64,000 nt of DNA from JBEKCP01 sp049509515 (lineage in GTDB: Bacteria > Planctomycetota > Planctomycetia > Pirellulales > Thermoguttaceae): contig JBEKZV010000016.1 in the NCBI GenBank assembly GCA_049509515.1, forward strand, positions 1-64,000. Direction: 5' to 3'. Shown in pieces: positions 24,642-33,215 of this stretch. How positions within the stretch are numbered: position 1 is the stretch's first letter; each line of letters begins with the position of its first letter. The notes under the pieces are model-generated. The model worked only from the letters and a program-made list of their open reading frames with translations, was not told the DNA's origin and made no database searches. Made by a program: the position numbers and the translations under genes.

Positions 24642-25928
24642 CTAAACGCCTTGCCCGGGCGTCTCCTGCGTTGCCGGCCGCATGTCGATCCGGTCGCGGA
24701 ACAGGACGAAGAACAGCCCCGTGATGGCGGCCGACATCCCCGCGGCCCAGAACCAGTACGTCCGCCAATCGTGCGTGAGGCCCCCCGGCGATTTCGGCAG
24801 CTCACAGTAATCGAAGAACCAGCCGGACAGATAGATGCCGAGCAACTGCCCCACGCCCCAGGTCACGAGCACCAGCAGCCCCTGGGCGCTGGCCTGGAGT
24901 TCCTTGGGGGCCTTGCGGTCGGTGTACATGGGGCCCAGCACGAAGATGAATGCAAAACAGATGCCGTGCAACAAGAGCGCGAGGTAGATCGCCGCGTCCT
25001 CCGTGGTGCTGGAGGCCAGCAGCACATACCGCAGCGCCCAGGCCCCCAGACCGAGAACGAAGATGCTCTTGACGCTCAAGTAACGCAGGAAAAAAATCGG
25101 CAGGAGGAAGATGAACAGGGCCTCCGTCATCTGGCCGAGGCATTGCTTGAACTGGGCGGCCTGCATCCTGATCTCGTTGAGGAAGGGATTGCAGAAGGTC
25201 CAGTAGAACGAGGCGGGGAGCATGATCAGGAGCGAGGTGAGCAGGAGGACGGCGAAATTGCGGTCCCGCAGCAGACGCAGGGCCGGCAGCCCCAGGATCT
25301 CGCCGACGGTCACCCGCTTGCCCGCCGCTTGCGGCGGCGTGTGGGGCAAGAAGAAGTTGTAAATGCCGGTGGCCACGCACAGCCCGGCGCCGATCCACAG
25401 CGGCCACACGGTCTTCTCGATGTTGAACTTGCACTCCGAGCACGCCAGGCTGATCACGCTGACGACGATCCAGCCGATGGTGCCCATCAGGCGGATGAGC
25501 GGGAACTCCCGGCCCGCATCCCGCACGTGCGCCAGGGCGATCGAATTGATGAGCGACCAGGTGGGGAGGTAGCACAGGCAGTGGGGCAGCAGCACCCAGA
25601 AGAACAGCACGGGGCGGATCGGCCGGGGGACGCCCCCGGGCGTGGCCAGCACCAGCGCGGCCAGCAACAGGAGCGGCCCGCCCAGCAGGTTCAGCCACGC
25701 CAGGATCTTTTGGGACGCAAAGAAGCGGTCGGCAATCATGCCCACGAACACCGGCGACAGGAGGGCCCCCCAGGCGAACGTGGTGTAGGCCAAGCCGATC
25801 TGCTGACCGCTGTAGCCAAGCTCCTCCAAGTACGTCGCCAGCGGGATCGACCAGACGCCGTTGATGGCGAACTGGAGAAACATCATCGCGCACAAGTGGA
25901 CCTTGGTGCGAAGCGGCGTGGTCGGCAT
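24642..25928 (-). CDS. MFS transporter of nucleoside:H+ symporter type
   Basis: A 428-residue protein with about 12 hydrophobic spans. VHLCAMMFLQFAINGVWSIPLATYL at the N-terminus, YSGQQIGLAYTTFAWGALLSP and SLINSIALAHV, FPLIRLMGTIGWIV are typical of the NupG/XapB-like (NHS) group, which in planctomycetes probably carries nucleosides or sugars rather than drugs. It is followed on the same strand by the PIG-L deacetylase gene, consistent with uptake and processing of an amino sugar or nucleoside. No signal of truncation. ATG 25928 begins directly before the first membrane span region. Confidence 0.8.
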   Translation of the reverse strand: MPTTPLRTKVHLCAMMFLQFAINGVWSIPLATYLEELGYSGQQIGLAYTTFAWGALLSPVFVGMIADRFFASQKILAWLNLLGGPLLLLAALVLATPGGVPRPIRPVLFFWVLLPHCLCYLPTWSLINSIALAHVRDAGREFPLIRLMGTIGWIVVSVISLACSECKFNIEKTVWPLWIGAGLCVATGIYNFFLPHTPPQAAGKRVTVGEILGLPALRLLRDRNFAVLLLTSLLIMLPASFYWTFCNPFLNEIRMQAAQFKQCLGQMTEALFIFLLPIFFLRYLSVKSIFVLGLGAWALRYVLLASSTTEDAAIYLALLLHGICFAFIFVLGPMYTDRKAPKELQASAQGLLVLVTWGVGQLLGIYLSGWFFDYCELPKSPGGLTHDWRTYWFWAAGMSAAITGLFFVLFRDRIDMRPATQETPGQGV

Positions 25929-26151
25929 CGCAAGGGACTCCGGCGAGCGGCGGGCCGGCGCGGAACCGCCGCGGGCCGGCCGTTTCTCGGGCGGGAGGAC
26001 CCATTATGGCCCGATCCGGCCGCGGCCACAAGTGGACTTCTGGCCCATTGCCCCTTTGGAGGGATGCCCGCCACGCGGCGGACCGTAGAATACCCATGGC
26101 CCGAAGCGGCGACCCGACGGATGCCCCGCCGCCGCACCAAGGAGGTGAATT

Positions 26152-26358
26152 ATGAGTATGTACGATCCGCCGAACCTGTCCCACGAAGAATTGGCCCTGG
26201 TGATCGAGATGCTGCAGCGCGAGCAGGACGAGTTGCCGGTCGAGATCCACCACTGCCGGGTTGCCAGCTTCCGCGAGGACCTCCACAACCGGCTGGTGAT
26301 GGTCCAATCGCTCCTGGAGCGGATGCACGAGCGGATGCACGCGACCGCCGCGCTGTAA
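26152..26358 (+). CDS. Small helical protein of unknown function
   Basis: A 68-residue protein with an exceptionally good ribosome binding site, AAGGAGGTG 4 bases before ATG 26152, which supports it as a real gene. It is acidic at the N-terminus (LSHEELALVIEMLQREQDEL) and ends in a histidine-containing amphipathic helix (MLQRE..LLERMHERMHATAAL), with no signal peptide and no cysteine. I do not recognise a family. A small helical protein of this kind could be an adaptor or a regulator; nothing in the neighbourhood (divergent symporter, convergent GH50-like gene) fixes its role. Confidence 0.7.
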   Translation: MSMYDPPNLSHEELALVIEMLQREQDELPVEIHHCRVASFREDLHNRLVMVQSLLERMHERMHATAAL

Positions 26359-26508
26359 ATGGGCTTGCGTGACCCCGCGAGCAACTGGCCGGCGAGCCCG
26401 GCCGGTGGTGTGCTGCCGTGCCTGGTCGCCCGAGCTCCGAAGGAGCTAAGGGCATCGCGTCTACGCTCATCCCTAGTCGGCGAAGGCTTGGCTACCGCAT
26501 CCGTCGCG

Positions 26509-28164
26509 CTACTTCTGTCCGGCCCGCTCGCGATACATGGCCTCGCCCACCGCGCGACTGGCGGCGACCGTCTCGGCATAGGGCGTGTCGCAGACGTCCA
26601 GAAAGCCGATCTGGTAGTTCTCGCCGTCGCCGCGGCCGGTCGTCGCCTGGTCGCCGAACTGGAACCAGTGCGTGCCGACGATCTCGGGATGCGCCAGGCC
26701 GCTGCGAACGTAGTTCTCGTAGGCGGCGGCCCGGGCCTGCTGGTCGGCCACGGGCACCAGCCCGGTGTGGAACATGCCGCGGTCCAGGGCGCCGAAGTGG
26801 AATTCGCCGATTAGGACCGGCCGATCGACGCCGGCCGGCAGGCGGAACCCCTTGAGGTCCCGCTGGTAGCGGTTGAAGCTCAGCACGTCGCAGTACTTGG
26901 CGGCGGCGCGAACCGCGCGATCGTTGCCCCACGCGAACCGGCAGCCGAGATAGAGTCCTTCGGGCGCGGCCTGCTTGACCGCCTCGCGGCAGACGCGGAA
27001 GTATTGCTCGGCGAACTTCGTGGCGAAGGCGGCCAGGTCGTCGTGGGCCTTCTTCGCGTCGCCGGCGGTGCGGCTTTCCAGCAGGGCGTCCCAGGAGGCG
27101 TGGGCCGTGCCCCAACCCTGGTTCAGCCGCTCGATCGACGGGTACTTCGCCTTCAGGTCCTCCAGCAGGACCCGCTTGGCCGGCTGGTCGGGCGGCGAGA
27201 CCAGGGCGGCCACGGCCAGCGACAGCTCGTCGCCCCAGCTCAATTCGTTATCGACGAAGTAGCCCAGGCACCAGGGGTCGGCGGCGGAACCGGCCTGCTG
27301 GCGGGCCACGGCGGCGCGGACCGTGGCGGCGAAGGAGGGATCGAAGGCGTCGGGGAACTTGCCCCAGTAGCCCTGACTGCCTCCCAGGGGCCGGCCCCCG
27401 CTATGGATCGTGGCGACGTAGGGCGTCTTTCGCAAGGCGGCGATCGCCGGATCGGACCAGTTGCCCACCGTGTTCATGCCCCAGCTCCGCAGGCGGCGGT
27501 GCGCCAACTCGGCGAACTGCGCCTCCCAGCCCGGACCGTACTTCCGCAACAGATCGGCCGCCGCGAAGTTGTAGGTCTGATAGGGTTTGTTCTCGTAGTA
27601 GTTGTGCGGCGCCCAGGTGCCTTCGCCGTAGAACTGTCCCAGCAACGAGGTCCTATCCGGGAGGCACTCAAACCACTGCCTCCGATCGGTAATTGGGGTC
27701 ATGCCCTGGCTGGTGCCGACGCAGTCGATGCCGTGCGACCAGAACAGTCGCCCCTCGGGGTCCACCAGCCACCACCGCTGGTCGCGCTTCTCGGTGCGGA
27801 AGCGGCCGGTGGCGGCCAACTGGGGACCGGCCTTCCAGCCGCCATACTGGTCCCAGTCGGCCGGGCCGGGGTGCTTGGCCAGCTCGGCGGCTTCCTCGTC
27901 TTTCCGCCGTGCCAGGTCCGCCAAGGTGTGGGTCTTGCCCGGCCAGTCCTTGTGGCGATACTGGCCGAACATGTCGATCATCGGAAACAGCCGCTGGGGG
28001 TCCATTCCCGCCGGGATCGGGGGGAAGCCCCGCATGCCGAAGAGTCTTGACTTTAGTGACTGCGGCACGGGGTTGGTCGAGGGGGGCGGACCTTCGGCAC
28101 CGAGGATCGAGACCGCCGGGGCCAGCACCAGTGCGATTGTGGCGAGAAGGGGCAAGCGTGGCAT
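26509..28164 (-). CDS. GH50-like (beta-agarase-like) secreted hydrolase
   Basis: A 551-residue secreted protein (signal peptide MPRLPLLATIALVLAPAVSI). The TIM-barrel part carries RWWLVDPEGRLFWSHGIDCVG and LRSWGMNTVGNW, then GYFVDNELSWG (Glu 307, acid/base) and LIGEFHFGALDRGMFHTGL (Glu 454, nucleophile), the combination seen in GH50 beta-agarases and their many planctomycete relatives. Agarose is only one possible substrate. ATG 28164 follows GGAGG by 6 bases; a frame extending upstream to 28236 has no signal peptide and is not preferred. It is a lone gene facing the small protein gene. Confidence 0.8.
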   Translation of the reverse strand: MPRLPLLATIALVLAPAVSILGAEGPPPSTNPVPQSLKSRLFGMRGFPPIPAGMDPQRLFPMIDMFGQYRHKDWPGKTHTLADLARRKDEEAAELAKHPGPADWDQYGGWKAGPQLAATGRFRTEKRDQRWWLVDPEGRLFWSHGIDCVGTSQGMTPITDRRQWFECLPDRTSLLGQFYGEGTWAPHNYYENKPYQTYNFAAADLLRKYGPGWEAQFAELAHRRLRSWGMNTVGNWSDPAIAALRKTPYVATIHSGGRPLGGSQGYWGKFPDAFDPSFAATVRAAVARQQAGSAADPWCLGYFVDNELSWGDELSLAVAALVSPPDQPAKRVLLEDLKAKYPSIERLNQGWGTAHASWDALLESRTAGDAKKAHDDLAAFATKFAEQYFRVCREAVKQAAPEGLYLGCRFAWGNDRAVRAAAKYCDVLSFNRYQRDLKGFRLPAGVDRPVLIGEFHFGALDRGMFHTGLVPVADQQARAAAYENYVRSGLAHPEIVGTHWFQFGDQATTGRGDGENYQIGFLDVCDTPYAETVAASRAVGEAMYRERAGQK

Positions 28165-28519
28165 GGGGGGCTCCTCCGGTGTGGGGGGCTTGGTGAAACA
28201 GTCGAGCAGTGTCTCACAGTTCGGGCGCGGTTTCAAGCGGGATAGCGTTGGTATACCTGTTTAGGGCGGCCTTGCCCGCCGATAGCTGAGCGGGAAGAAG
28301 CGTGTCCCGTCCCCTTTTCCCCACCCGTTCGGCCCCGCCTTTCGGCTGGGTCGCCTCGACCCGGCTTGACGCCGAGGGGCCAGCAGGCGTATGGTAATAG
28401 GACGGTGGTGAGCAATTCGGGAGACTGTCCCGGCTCTCGCGCGGCCATGCCGAAATGGGGATGTGTCTTTCCCGTATCCTGAGGATCGGGGTTGCGTCAA
28501 AGGGATTGCGCTTTCTGGG
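28165..28519. other. Divergent intergenic region between GH50-like and glycosyltransferase genes
   Basis: About 355 bases with no convincing gene. A solitary half (28306-28320, CCCGTCCCCTTTTCC) of the palindrome found in hemG lies here. Both flanking genes are read outward, so their promoters must lie in this stretch, but I see no clear -10/-35 pair. Confidence 0.45.
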
Positions 28520-29659
28520 ATGGACATGAAGATTGCCACAGGATTGGCTCAGCAGGGTGCGGCAAGCCGGCAGGCGGCGGCCCTTTCAGGGCGGCCGGCG
28601 ACCCGGCCGGCTCAGGTGTTCTTGGCCGGGCGGCTCACGGCATTGTCGTGCCCCGCTGGGGCGGACATGCCGATGCTCGCGCTGGCCCGGGCACTGCCGG
28701 ACCTCGGCGTGGCCGCAAGGTTCTGGCGGCCGTGGGAGGACTCGCTGGCGGAGGCCGGTTGCCTGCACTTGTTCGGCACGGCCGAGGAATTCGTGCCGGT
28801 CATGGAAGCCGCCCAGCAGCAAGGCGTGCCGGTGGTCCTCACGCCGCTGGCGTGGCTGGCGGATGCGGACCGGCCGGCCGACTCCCCCGAGCGGCAGCCG
28901 CTCCACCGCAAAGTGAGCGCGTGGGCCGGGTACGTGGGGCGATCGGTCTGCCCGCGCTGGCCCTCCCGCCGCCGGCAACTCTACCGCGGCGCGGACCTGT
29001 TGCTGCCCAATTCCAACGCGGAGGCCCAGCAGATCATCCGGCAGTTCCAGGTGCCTGGCCAACGGGTTCGCGTTGTGCCGCAGGGGGCCGACCCCCGGCT
29101 CGCCTCGGCCGACCCCGAGCTGTTCGCTGCCCGGGTGGGCTGCCGGGGCTTCGTCCTCTACGTCGGCTCGATCGAGCCGCGCAATAACCAGCTCGGCTTC
29201 CTCCTGGCCATGCGCGGCGAGGAGAGGAACATCGTCTTCCTGGGCGACTCGCTAGCCGACTGCAAATGGTACGACGCCGAGTGCCGCCGCGCCGCCGGCC
29301 CGCACGTGCATTTCGTGGCCCTGCCCGCGCCGGGCGATCCCCTGCGGGCAAGCGCCTATGCGGCTTGCGGCTGCCTGGTCGTGGCCAGCGGGGTCGAGGC
29401 CCCGGAGCGGATCGCCTTGGAAGGTGGGATGTCCGGCGCGCCGCTGGTGCTCTTCCAGGATAGCCCGGCCGACGAATACTTCGGCCACCAGGCCGTCTAC
29501 ATCGAGCCGGACGACCTGCGGGCCGTCCGCAACGGGGTGCTGGCCGCCCTGGCGCGCAAGCGAAGCGCCAGCCTGGCCGAGCACCTGCGGACGTATTTCT
29601 CCTGGAGCGCGGTGGCCAAGGCCACCCGCGAGGCCTACGGAAAGGTCCTGCGGAAATGA
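28520..29659 (+). CDS. GT4-type glycosyltransferase
   Basis: A protein of about 379 residues with the two-domain GT-B look: PNSNAEAQQIIRQFQV and RVVPQGADPRL end the first domain, and FVLYVGSIEPRNNQLGFL opens the second, the family's R-K/N-N loop; SGVEAPERIALEGGMSG is near the donor site where an E-x7-E is usual (here E-x5-E). The N-terminal domain looks short. Likely substrate: a nucleotide sugar used for cell-surface glycan assembly. ATG 28520 is used because the upstream sequence is featureless; 28526 and an upstream TTG at 28463 are alternatives. Its stop codon overlaps the start of the next gene. Confidence 0.75.
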   Translation: MDMKIATGLAQQGAASRQAAALSGRPATRPAQVFLAGRLTALSCPAGADMPMLALARALPDLGVAARFWRPWEDSLAEAGCLHLFGTAEEFVPVMEAAQQQGVPVVLTPLAWLADADRPADSPERQPLHRKVSAWAGYVGRSVCPRWPSRRRQLYRGADLLLPNSNAEAQQIIRQFQVPGQRVRVVPQGADPRLASADPELFAARVGCRGFVLYVGSIEPRNNQLGFLLAMRGEERNIVFLGDSLADCKWYDAECRRAAGPHVHFVALPAPGDPLRASAYAACGCLVVASGVEAPERIALEGGMSGAPLVLFQDSPADEYFGHQAVYIEPDDLRAVRNGVLAALARKRSASLAEHLRTYFSWSAVAKATREAYGKVLRK

Positions 29660-29865
29660 TCGCCCATGCCCGCAAGAGCGAGGCGCGGCGCCCCGTCTCG
29701 CCGCTGGTCCGGGCGCGGCAGTTGGTGGCGACGCGTCTGCTGCCGCCGCGTCGGCCGGGGCGCTCCGCTCGCCGCCCTGCAGTGCGGCTCGCCTTGCTCG
29801 CAGCCGGCCTCGCGGCTGCTGCGGCCATCATCTACTTGGCCTATCAGGCCGGGCTGTTGGGCTGA
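29656..29865 (+). CDS. Small single-span membrane protein coupled to the glycosyltransferase
   Basis: A 69-residue basic protein with one C-terminal membrane helix (VRLALLAAGLAAAAAIIYLA). Its ATG overlaps the TGA of the glycosyltransferase gene (ATGA, 29656-29659), the usual sign of translational coupling, so it probably is a real partner: a membrane tether or a small subunit for the glycosyltransferase. I recognise no family. Promoter, terminator-like hairpin and greA follow. Confidence 0.6.
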   Translation: MIAHARKSEARRPVSPLVRARQLVATRLLPPRRPGRSARRPAVRLALLAAGLAAAAAIIYLAYQAGLLG

Positions 29866-29884
29866 CCGCGAGGGTCCGGAATCC

Positions 29885-29913
29885 TTTACAAATGCCTGCC
29901 CGCGGTAAAGAAT
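29885..29913 (+). promoter_or_regulatory. Promoter candidate for greA
   Basis: TTTACA (29885-29890), 17-base spacer, AAGAAT (29908-29913). The -35 box matches at five of six positions and the -10 at four. It lies about 80 bases before the greA start and just before the hairpin 29931-29973. Confidence 0.4.
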
Positions 29914-29930
29914 AGAGAGTGCACCAGCCG

Positions 29931-29973
29931 GACCGACGGCCGCCCAACCACAGCGGGAGGCCGCGGTCTTTTC
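29931..29973 (+). terminator. Hairpin with T-run in the greA leader
   Basis: GACCGACGGCCGCCC (29931-29945) pairs imperfectly with GGGAGGCCGCGGTC (29955-29968), followed directly by TTTT. It may terminate the glycosyltransferase operon or, if the promoter at 29885 is used, attenuate greA itself. Confidence 0.5.
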
Positions 29974-29995
29974 GTTTCGGCCGGAGAAACAGCCA

Positions 29996-30475
29996 ATGTC
30001 CGATCGCATCCCCATGACCCGGACCGGCTACGACAAGATCAAGGCCGAGATGGATCGCCTCAATAGCGTCGAATTGCCCAAGATCCTCAAGGGCCTGGCC
30101 GAGGCCCGCGCCGAAGGCGACTTGACCGAGAACGCCGAGTATCTCGGCCGGCAGGAGAGCCGGGGGATGATGGAGGCGCGGATCAACGCCCTGCGCGATA
30201 AGCTCTCCCGGGCCGTCCTGATCGATCCCTCCCAGATGCCCAAGGACCAGGTCGCCTTCGGCTCGACGGTGGTGGTCAAGGACCTGGAGTTCGGCGACCG
30301 GGAGGAATTCACGCTGGTCGGGGCGGGCGAGGAGGACTACGACACCGGCAAAATCCTCGTCACCAGCCCGCTGGCCCAGGGACTGATGGGCAAGAAGCCG
30401 GGCGAGCGGGTCGAGATCCCCGTGCCCCAGGGGACCTTGAAATTCGAGATCGTCGAGATCCGCTGTCCGGAGTGA
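29996..30475 (+). CDS. greA: Transcription elongation factor GreA
   Basis: A 159-residue factor that rescues backtracked RNA polymerase by stimulating transcript cleavage. PMTRTGYDKIKAEMDRL opens the N-terminal coiled coil; EGDLTENAEY (residues 40-49) holds the acidic tip (Asp 42, Glu 45) that reaches the polymerase active site; the C-terminal FKBP-like domain has ILVTSPLAQGLMGKKPGERV. Length and motifs are complete. A promoter candidate and a hairpin in the leader suggest attenuation control. Confidence 0.95.
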   Translation: MSDRIPMTRTGYDKIKAEMDRLNSVELPKILKGLAEARAEGDLTENAEYLGRQESRGMMEARINALRDKLSRAVLIDPSQMPKDQVAFGSTVVVKDLEFGDREEFTLVGAGEEDYDTGKILVTSPLAQGLMGKKPGERVEIPVPQGTLKFEIVEIRCPE

Positions 30476-30852
30476 ACGCAGTCGAATCTCTCACCCGGCG
30501 GGACGCACCCACCGCCCGGGAACAGGCCGGTTGAACAAGGCGGCCGTCCCGGGCGTCGAACACTGCCGCGGCGACGGCTCAGCCGGCCGCCGAGCGCAGT
30601 CGGCCAAGCCGCTCGAGGACCTCGGGGAATTCTTTGGCCGCCCTCGGATTGCAGCAACAGCACGCGTGGCTGTCACGGGCGCAGCCGCCGGAACAACGCG
30701 TGCTGGGCGATCAGGCCCGACGTCGGGGCAGGGCGGCAGTGGCGCCCTGCCACGCCTGCTCCCCGGCGGGCGGGGCGACCCGGTTGCCCCGGCGGGCCGG
30801 ATCGCGTACCATTGCTTGTCCCAGTCCCGTCCGGATCCCCTCGGCTCCCCAC
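30476..30852. other. Intergenic stretch between greA and rimO
   Basis: A 377-base stretch without a credible gene. A perfect hairpin GGCAGGGCG-GCAGTGG-CGCCCTGCC lies at 30727-30751, about 250 bases past greA and 100 before rimO; there is no T-run. No promoter is obvious. Confidence 0.5.
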
Positions 30853-32253
30853 ATGGCCCGGCAAGGCATCCAAGGCAGTTACGCTCTGATCAGCCTCGGC
30901 TGTCCGAAGAACCTCATCGACAGCGAGCGGATGGCCGGCCTTCTCGACCTGGACGGCTACGTGCTCGTGCCCAGGCCGGAAGGGGCCGACTTCGTGGTCA
31001 TCAACACCTGCGGCTTCATCGGCGATGCGCGGAGCGAATCGCACGCCGTGATCCGCGAGATGCTCGATCTGAAACGCCGCCGCCGCATCCGCGGCGTGAT
31101 CGTCACCGGCTGCCTCGCCGAGCGCGACAAGGAAGCGCTGCTGGAGACTTATCCGGACATCGACCAGCTTGTGGGCGTGTTCGGACGGGACGAGATCGGC
31201 ACGGCGGTCCACCGGCTCTGCAGCCCGCGGAACAAGCAGCCCCCGGACCCCTCGGCTGCCGCGAGCTGCCCCGGCCAGGAGCGGACCTTGTTCCGGCCGG
31301 CCCCCAAGCGGCCGCCGCCGGACACGGGCCGGCTGCGGCTGACGCCGCCGCACCTGGCCTTCCTAAAGATTGCCGAGGGCTGCGACCGCGAGTGCAGCTT
31401 CTGCTCGATCCCGCGGATGCGCGGCCGCTATGCCAGCAAGCCCATCGAGCAGATCGTGGCGGAGGCCGAGGAGCTGGCGGCCGACGGCGCCCGCGAGTTG
31501 TTGTTGGTGGCCCAGGAGACGAGTAGTTACGGGGTGGACCTGGACGGGCGGCCGCGGCTGGCCGACCTCCTCCGCCGCCTGGACCAGATCGAGGGCCTGG
31601 CTTGGATCCGCGTGATGTATCTCTACCCCGTGCACATCAGCGACGAGCTGCTGGAAGTGATCGCTTCCGGGCGGCGGATCGTGCCCTACCTGGATCTGCC
31701 GCTGCAGCACATCGACGACACGGTGTTGGGCCGCATGCGCCGCCGGGTGGGCCGGGCCCAGATCGAGCGGCTGCTCGACCGGCTGCGGGAGCGAATCGCC
31801 GGCCTCGTGCTGCGGACGACGCTGATGACCGGTTTTCCGGGCGAGACCGAGGCGCAGTTCGAGGCCCTGCTGGAGTTCGTCCGCTCGCAGCGGTTCGAGC
31901 GGCTGGGGGCGTTTGCCTATAGCGAGGAGCCCGGCTCGGCCGCTGCGGGGCTTGACGGGGCCCTGGCCGAGGAGGTCAAGATCGCCCGGCGGGACCGTTT
32001 GTTGGCCCAACAGCAGCCGATCGCGTTTGCGTGGAGCGAAGCGCAAGTCGGCCGGCAGATGGAGGTTATCATCGATTGCCAGGCCTCCGGGGAGCGGCCG
32101 GACGTCTTCCTGGGGCGGACGTACGCCGACGCCCCCGAAGTGGACGGTGCGGTCTACGTTACCGGCGAGAACTTGGCCCCGGGGCAGTTGACCCCCTGTG
32201 AGATCGTGGCGGCCCGCGGTTATGATCTAGTAGCCGTGCCCGTTGTGTCCTGA
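30853..32253 (+). CDS. rimO: Ribosomal protein S12 methylthiotransferase
   Basis: A 466-residue radical-SAM enzyme that adds a methylthio group to an aspartate of ribosomal protein S12. SLGCPKNLIDSE is the RimO form of the N-terminal motif; Cys 17, 53 and 86 bind the first iron-sulfur cluster, Cys 177, 181 and 184 (CDRECSFC) the radical-SAM cluster. SCPGQERTLFRPAPKRPPP before the radical-SAM domain is a longer linker than usual. The TRAM domain (GRQMEVIIDC, VDGAVYVTG) is complete. ATG 30853 starts next to the motif; the open frame upstream is low-complexity. It leads toward pgsA on the same strand. Confidence 0.95.
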   Translation: MARQGIQGSYALISLGCPKNLIDSERMAGLLDLDGYVLVPRPEGADFVVINTCGFIGDARSESHAVIREMLDLKRRRRIRGVIVTGCLAERDKEALLETYPDIDQLVGVFGRDEIGTAVHRLCSPRNKQPPDPSAAASCPGQERTLFRPAPKRPPPDTGRLRLTPPHLAFLKIAEGCDRECSFCSIPRMRGRYASKPIEQIVAEAEELAADGARELLLVAQETSSYGVDLDGRPRLADLLRRLDQIEGLAWIRVMYLYPVHISDELLEVIASGRRIVPYLDLPLQHIDDTVLGRMRRRVGRAQIERLLDRLRERIAGLVLRTTLMTGFPGETEAQFEALLEFVRSQRFERLGAFAYSEEPGSAAAGLDGALAEEVKIARRDRLLAQQQPIAFAWSEAQVGRQMEVIIDCQASGERPDVFLGRTYADAPEVDGAVYVTGENLAPGQLTPCEIVAARGYDLVAVPVVS

Positions 32254-32255
32254 GT

Positions 32256-32371
32256 CCCCTCTCCCTCCGGGAGAGGGTTAGGGTGAGGGTTGGTGGCCGG
32301 AAAACGCTTTGTCTGGTTTCTGTGCCTCGCCTACGCCCTCACCCCCTGCCCCTCTCCCAAAGGGAGAGGGG
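32256..32371. repeat. Two facing copies of the CTCTCCC/GGGAGAG repeat
   Basis: Copy one (32256-32289) reads hairpin then TTAGGGTGAGGG; copy two (32335-32371) reads the complement, GCCCTCACCCCCTGCC then the hairpin. Together they form an inverted pair between rimO and pgsA. A longer start for pgsA would translate through it, which argues against that start. Confidence 0.85.
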
Positions 32372-32394
32372 ACCGATTCCGCAGGAGCCCGTTG

Positions 32395-33081
32395 ATGTCG
32401 CCGTCCGTTCGGCCCGCCGTGCGCCTCGGCAAGGTCTTCAACCTGCCGAACCAGTTGACCAGCCTGCGGCTGCTGCTCTCGGTGGTCCTGTTCGGCCTGA
32501 TCGTCTGGGAGCATTACTTCAGCAGCTTCGCGCTGTTCGTCGTGGCCGCGGGAACCGACTGGCTCGACGGATACTGGGCCCGGAAGTACGGCCAAGTCAC
32601 CACGCTGGGCCGCATCCTCGACCCGTTCGCCGACAAGGTGATTATCTGCGGCACGTTCATCGTCCTGGCGGCCGCCCCCGCGATGCTGGCCGAGCCGTGG
32701 GGGCTGCGAACCTGGATGGTCGTGGTGATTGTTGGCCGCGAGCTGTTGGTCACCGCCTTGCGGAGCTTTCTGGAGCAGCGGGGCTCGGACTTCTCGGCCA
32801 AGATGTCGGGCAAGCTGAAGATGGTGTTGCAGTGCATCGCGGCGGGGTCCTGCCTGGTCTTCCTGGGACTGGCCGCGGGGGGCATGCCCGCCTGGGCCTG
32901 GTGGATGTGCAGTGTGCTGCACCTCAGCCCGCCCGGCGTGCGGGGCGTGCCCCCTTGGGTCTGGTGGACGACGGTGATCTCCGTCTGGGGAGCCGTCGTG
33001 CTGACGGTCTATTCCGGCGTGGTCTACGTGCTGGCCGCCGTGCGACTGCTGCACCGCGAGCCCGGCGACGACGCAGCATGA
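32395..33081 (+). CDS. pgsA: CDP-diacylglycerol--glycerol-3-phosphate 3-phosphatidyltransferase
   Basis: A 228-residue membrane enzyme making phosphatidylglycerophosphate. The CDP-alcohol phosphotransferase signature D-x2-DG-x2-AR-x8-G-x3-D-x3-D is complete (Asp 55, Asp 58, Arg 63, Asp 76, Asp 80), and NLPNQLTSLRL is the usual amphipathic N-terminus. About six membrane spans follow; between the last two lies a short proline-rich loop with a CSVLHLSPPG segment not usual in the family. ATG 32395 follows GCAGGAG. The residues just upstream would be a repeat element. Confidence 0.9.
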   Translation: MSPSVRPAVRLGKVFNLPNQLTSLRLLLSVVLFGLIVWEHYFSSFALFVVAAGTDWLDGYWARKYGQVTTLGRILDPFADKVIICGTFIVLAAAPAMLAEPWGLRTWMVVVIVGRELLVTALRSFLEQRGSDFSAKMSGKLKMVLQCIAAGSCLVFLGLAAGGMPAWAWWMCSVLHLSPPGVRGVPPWVWWTTVISVWGAVVLTVYSGVVYVLAAVRLLHREPGDDAA

Positions 33082-33100
33082 GCCCGTAGGTCCCATCTTT

Positions 33101-33138
33101 CTCCCCTCTCCCCTTGGGAGAGGGGCAGGGGGTGAGGG
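33101..33138. repeat. CTCTCCC/GGGAGAG repeat after pgsA
   Basis: CTCTCCCCTTGGGAGAG hairpin followed by GGGCAGGGGGTGAGGGC, 20 bases past the pgsA stop. Same family as 22075-22107 and 32256-32371. Confidence 0.8.
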
Positions 33139-33215
33139 CTCGGAGAGGACACGCGAGCGAGAAGACTCGTTTTTCGGCGTGAATCACCACGACAGACCGC
33201 AAGCGTGGGTGCCCC

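Noticed and set aside
30476..30852. Gene between greA and rimO
   Set aside because: Frames on both strands are open because of the base composition but have no start signals or recognisable residues.
32290..32394. Longer start for pgsA
   Set aside because: It would translate the repeat pair 32256-32371; the start at 32395 has a ribosome binding site and the normal family N-terminus.
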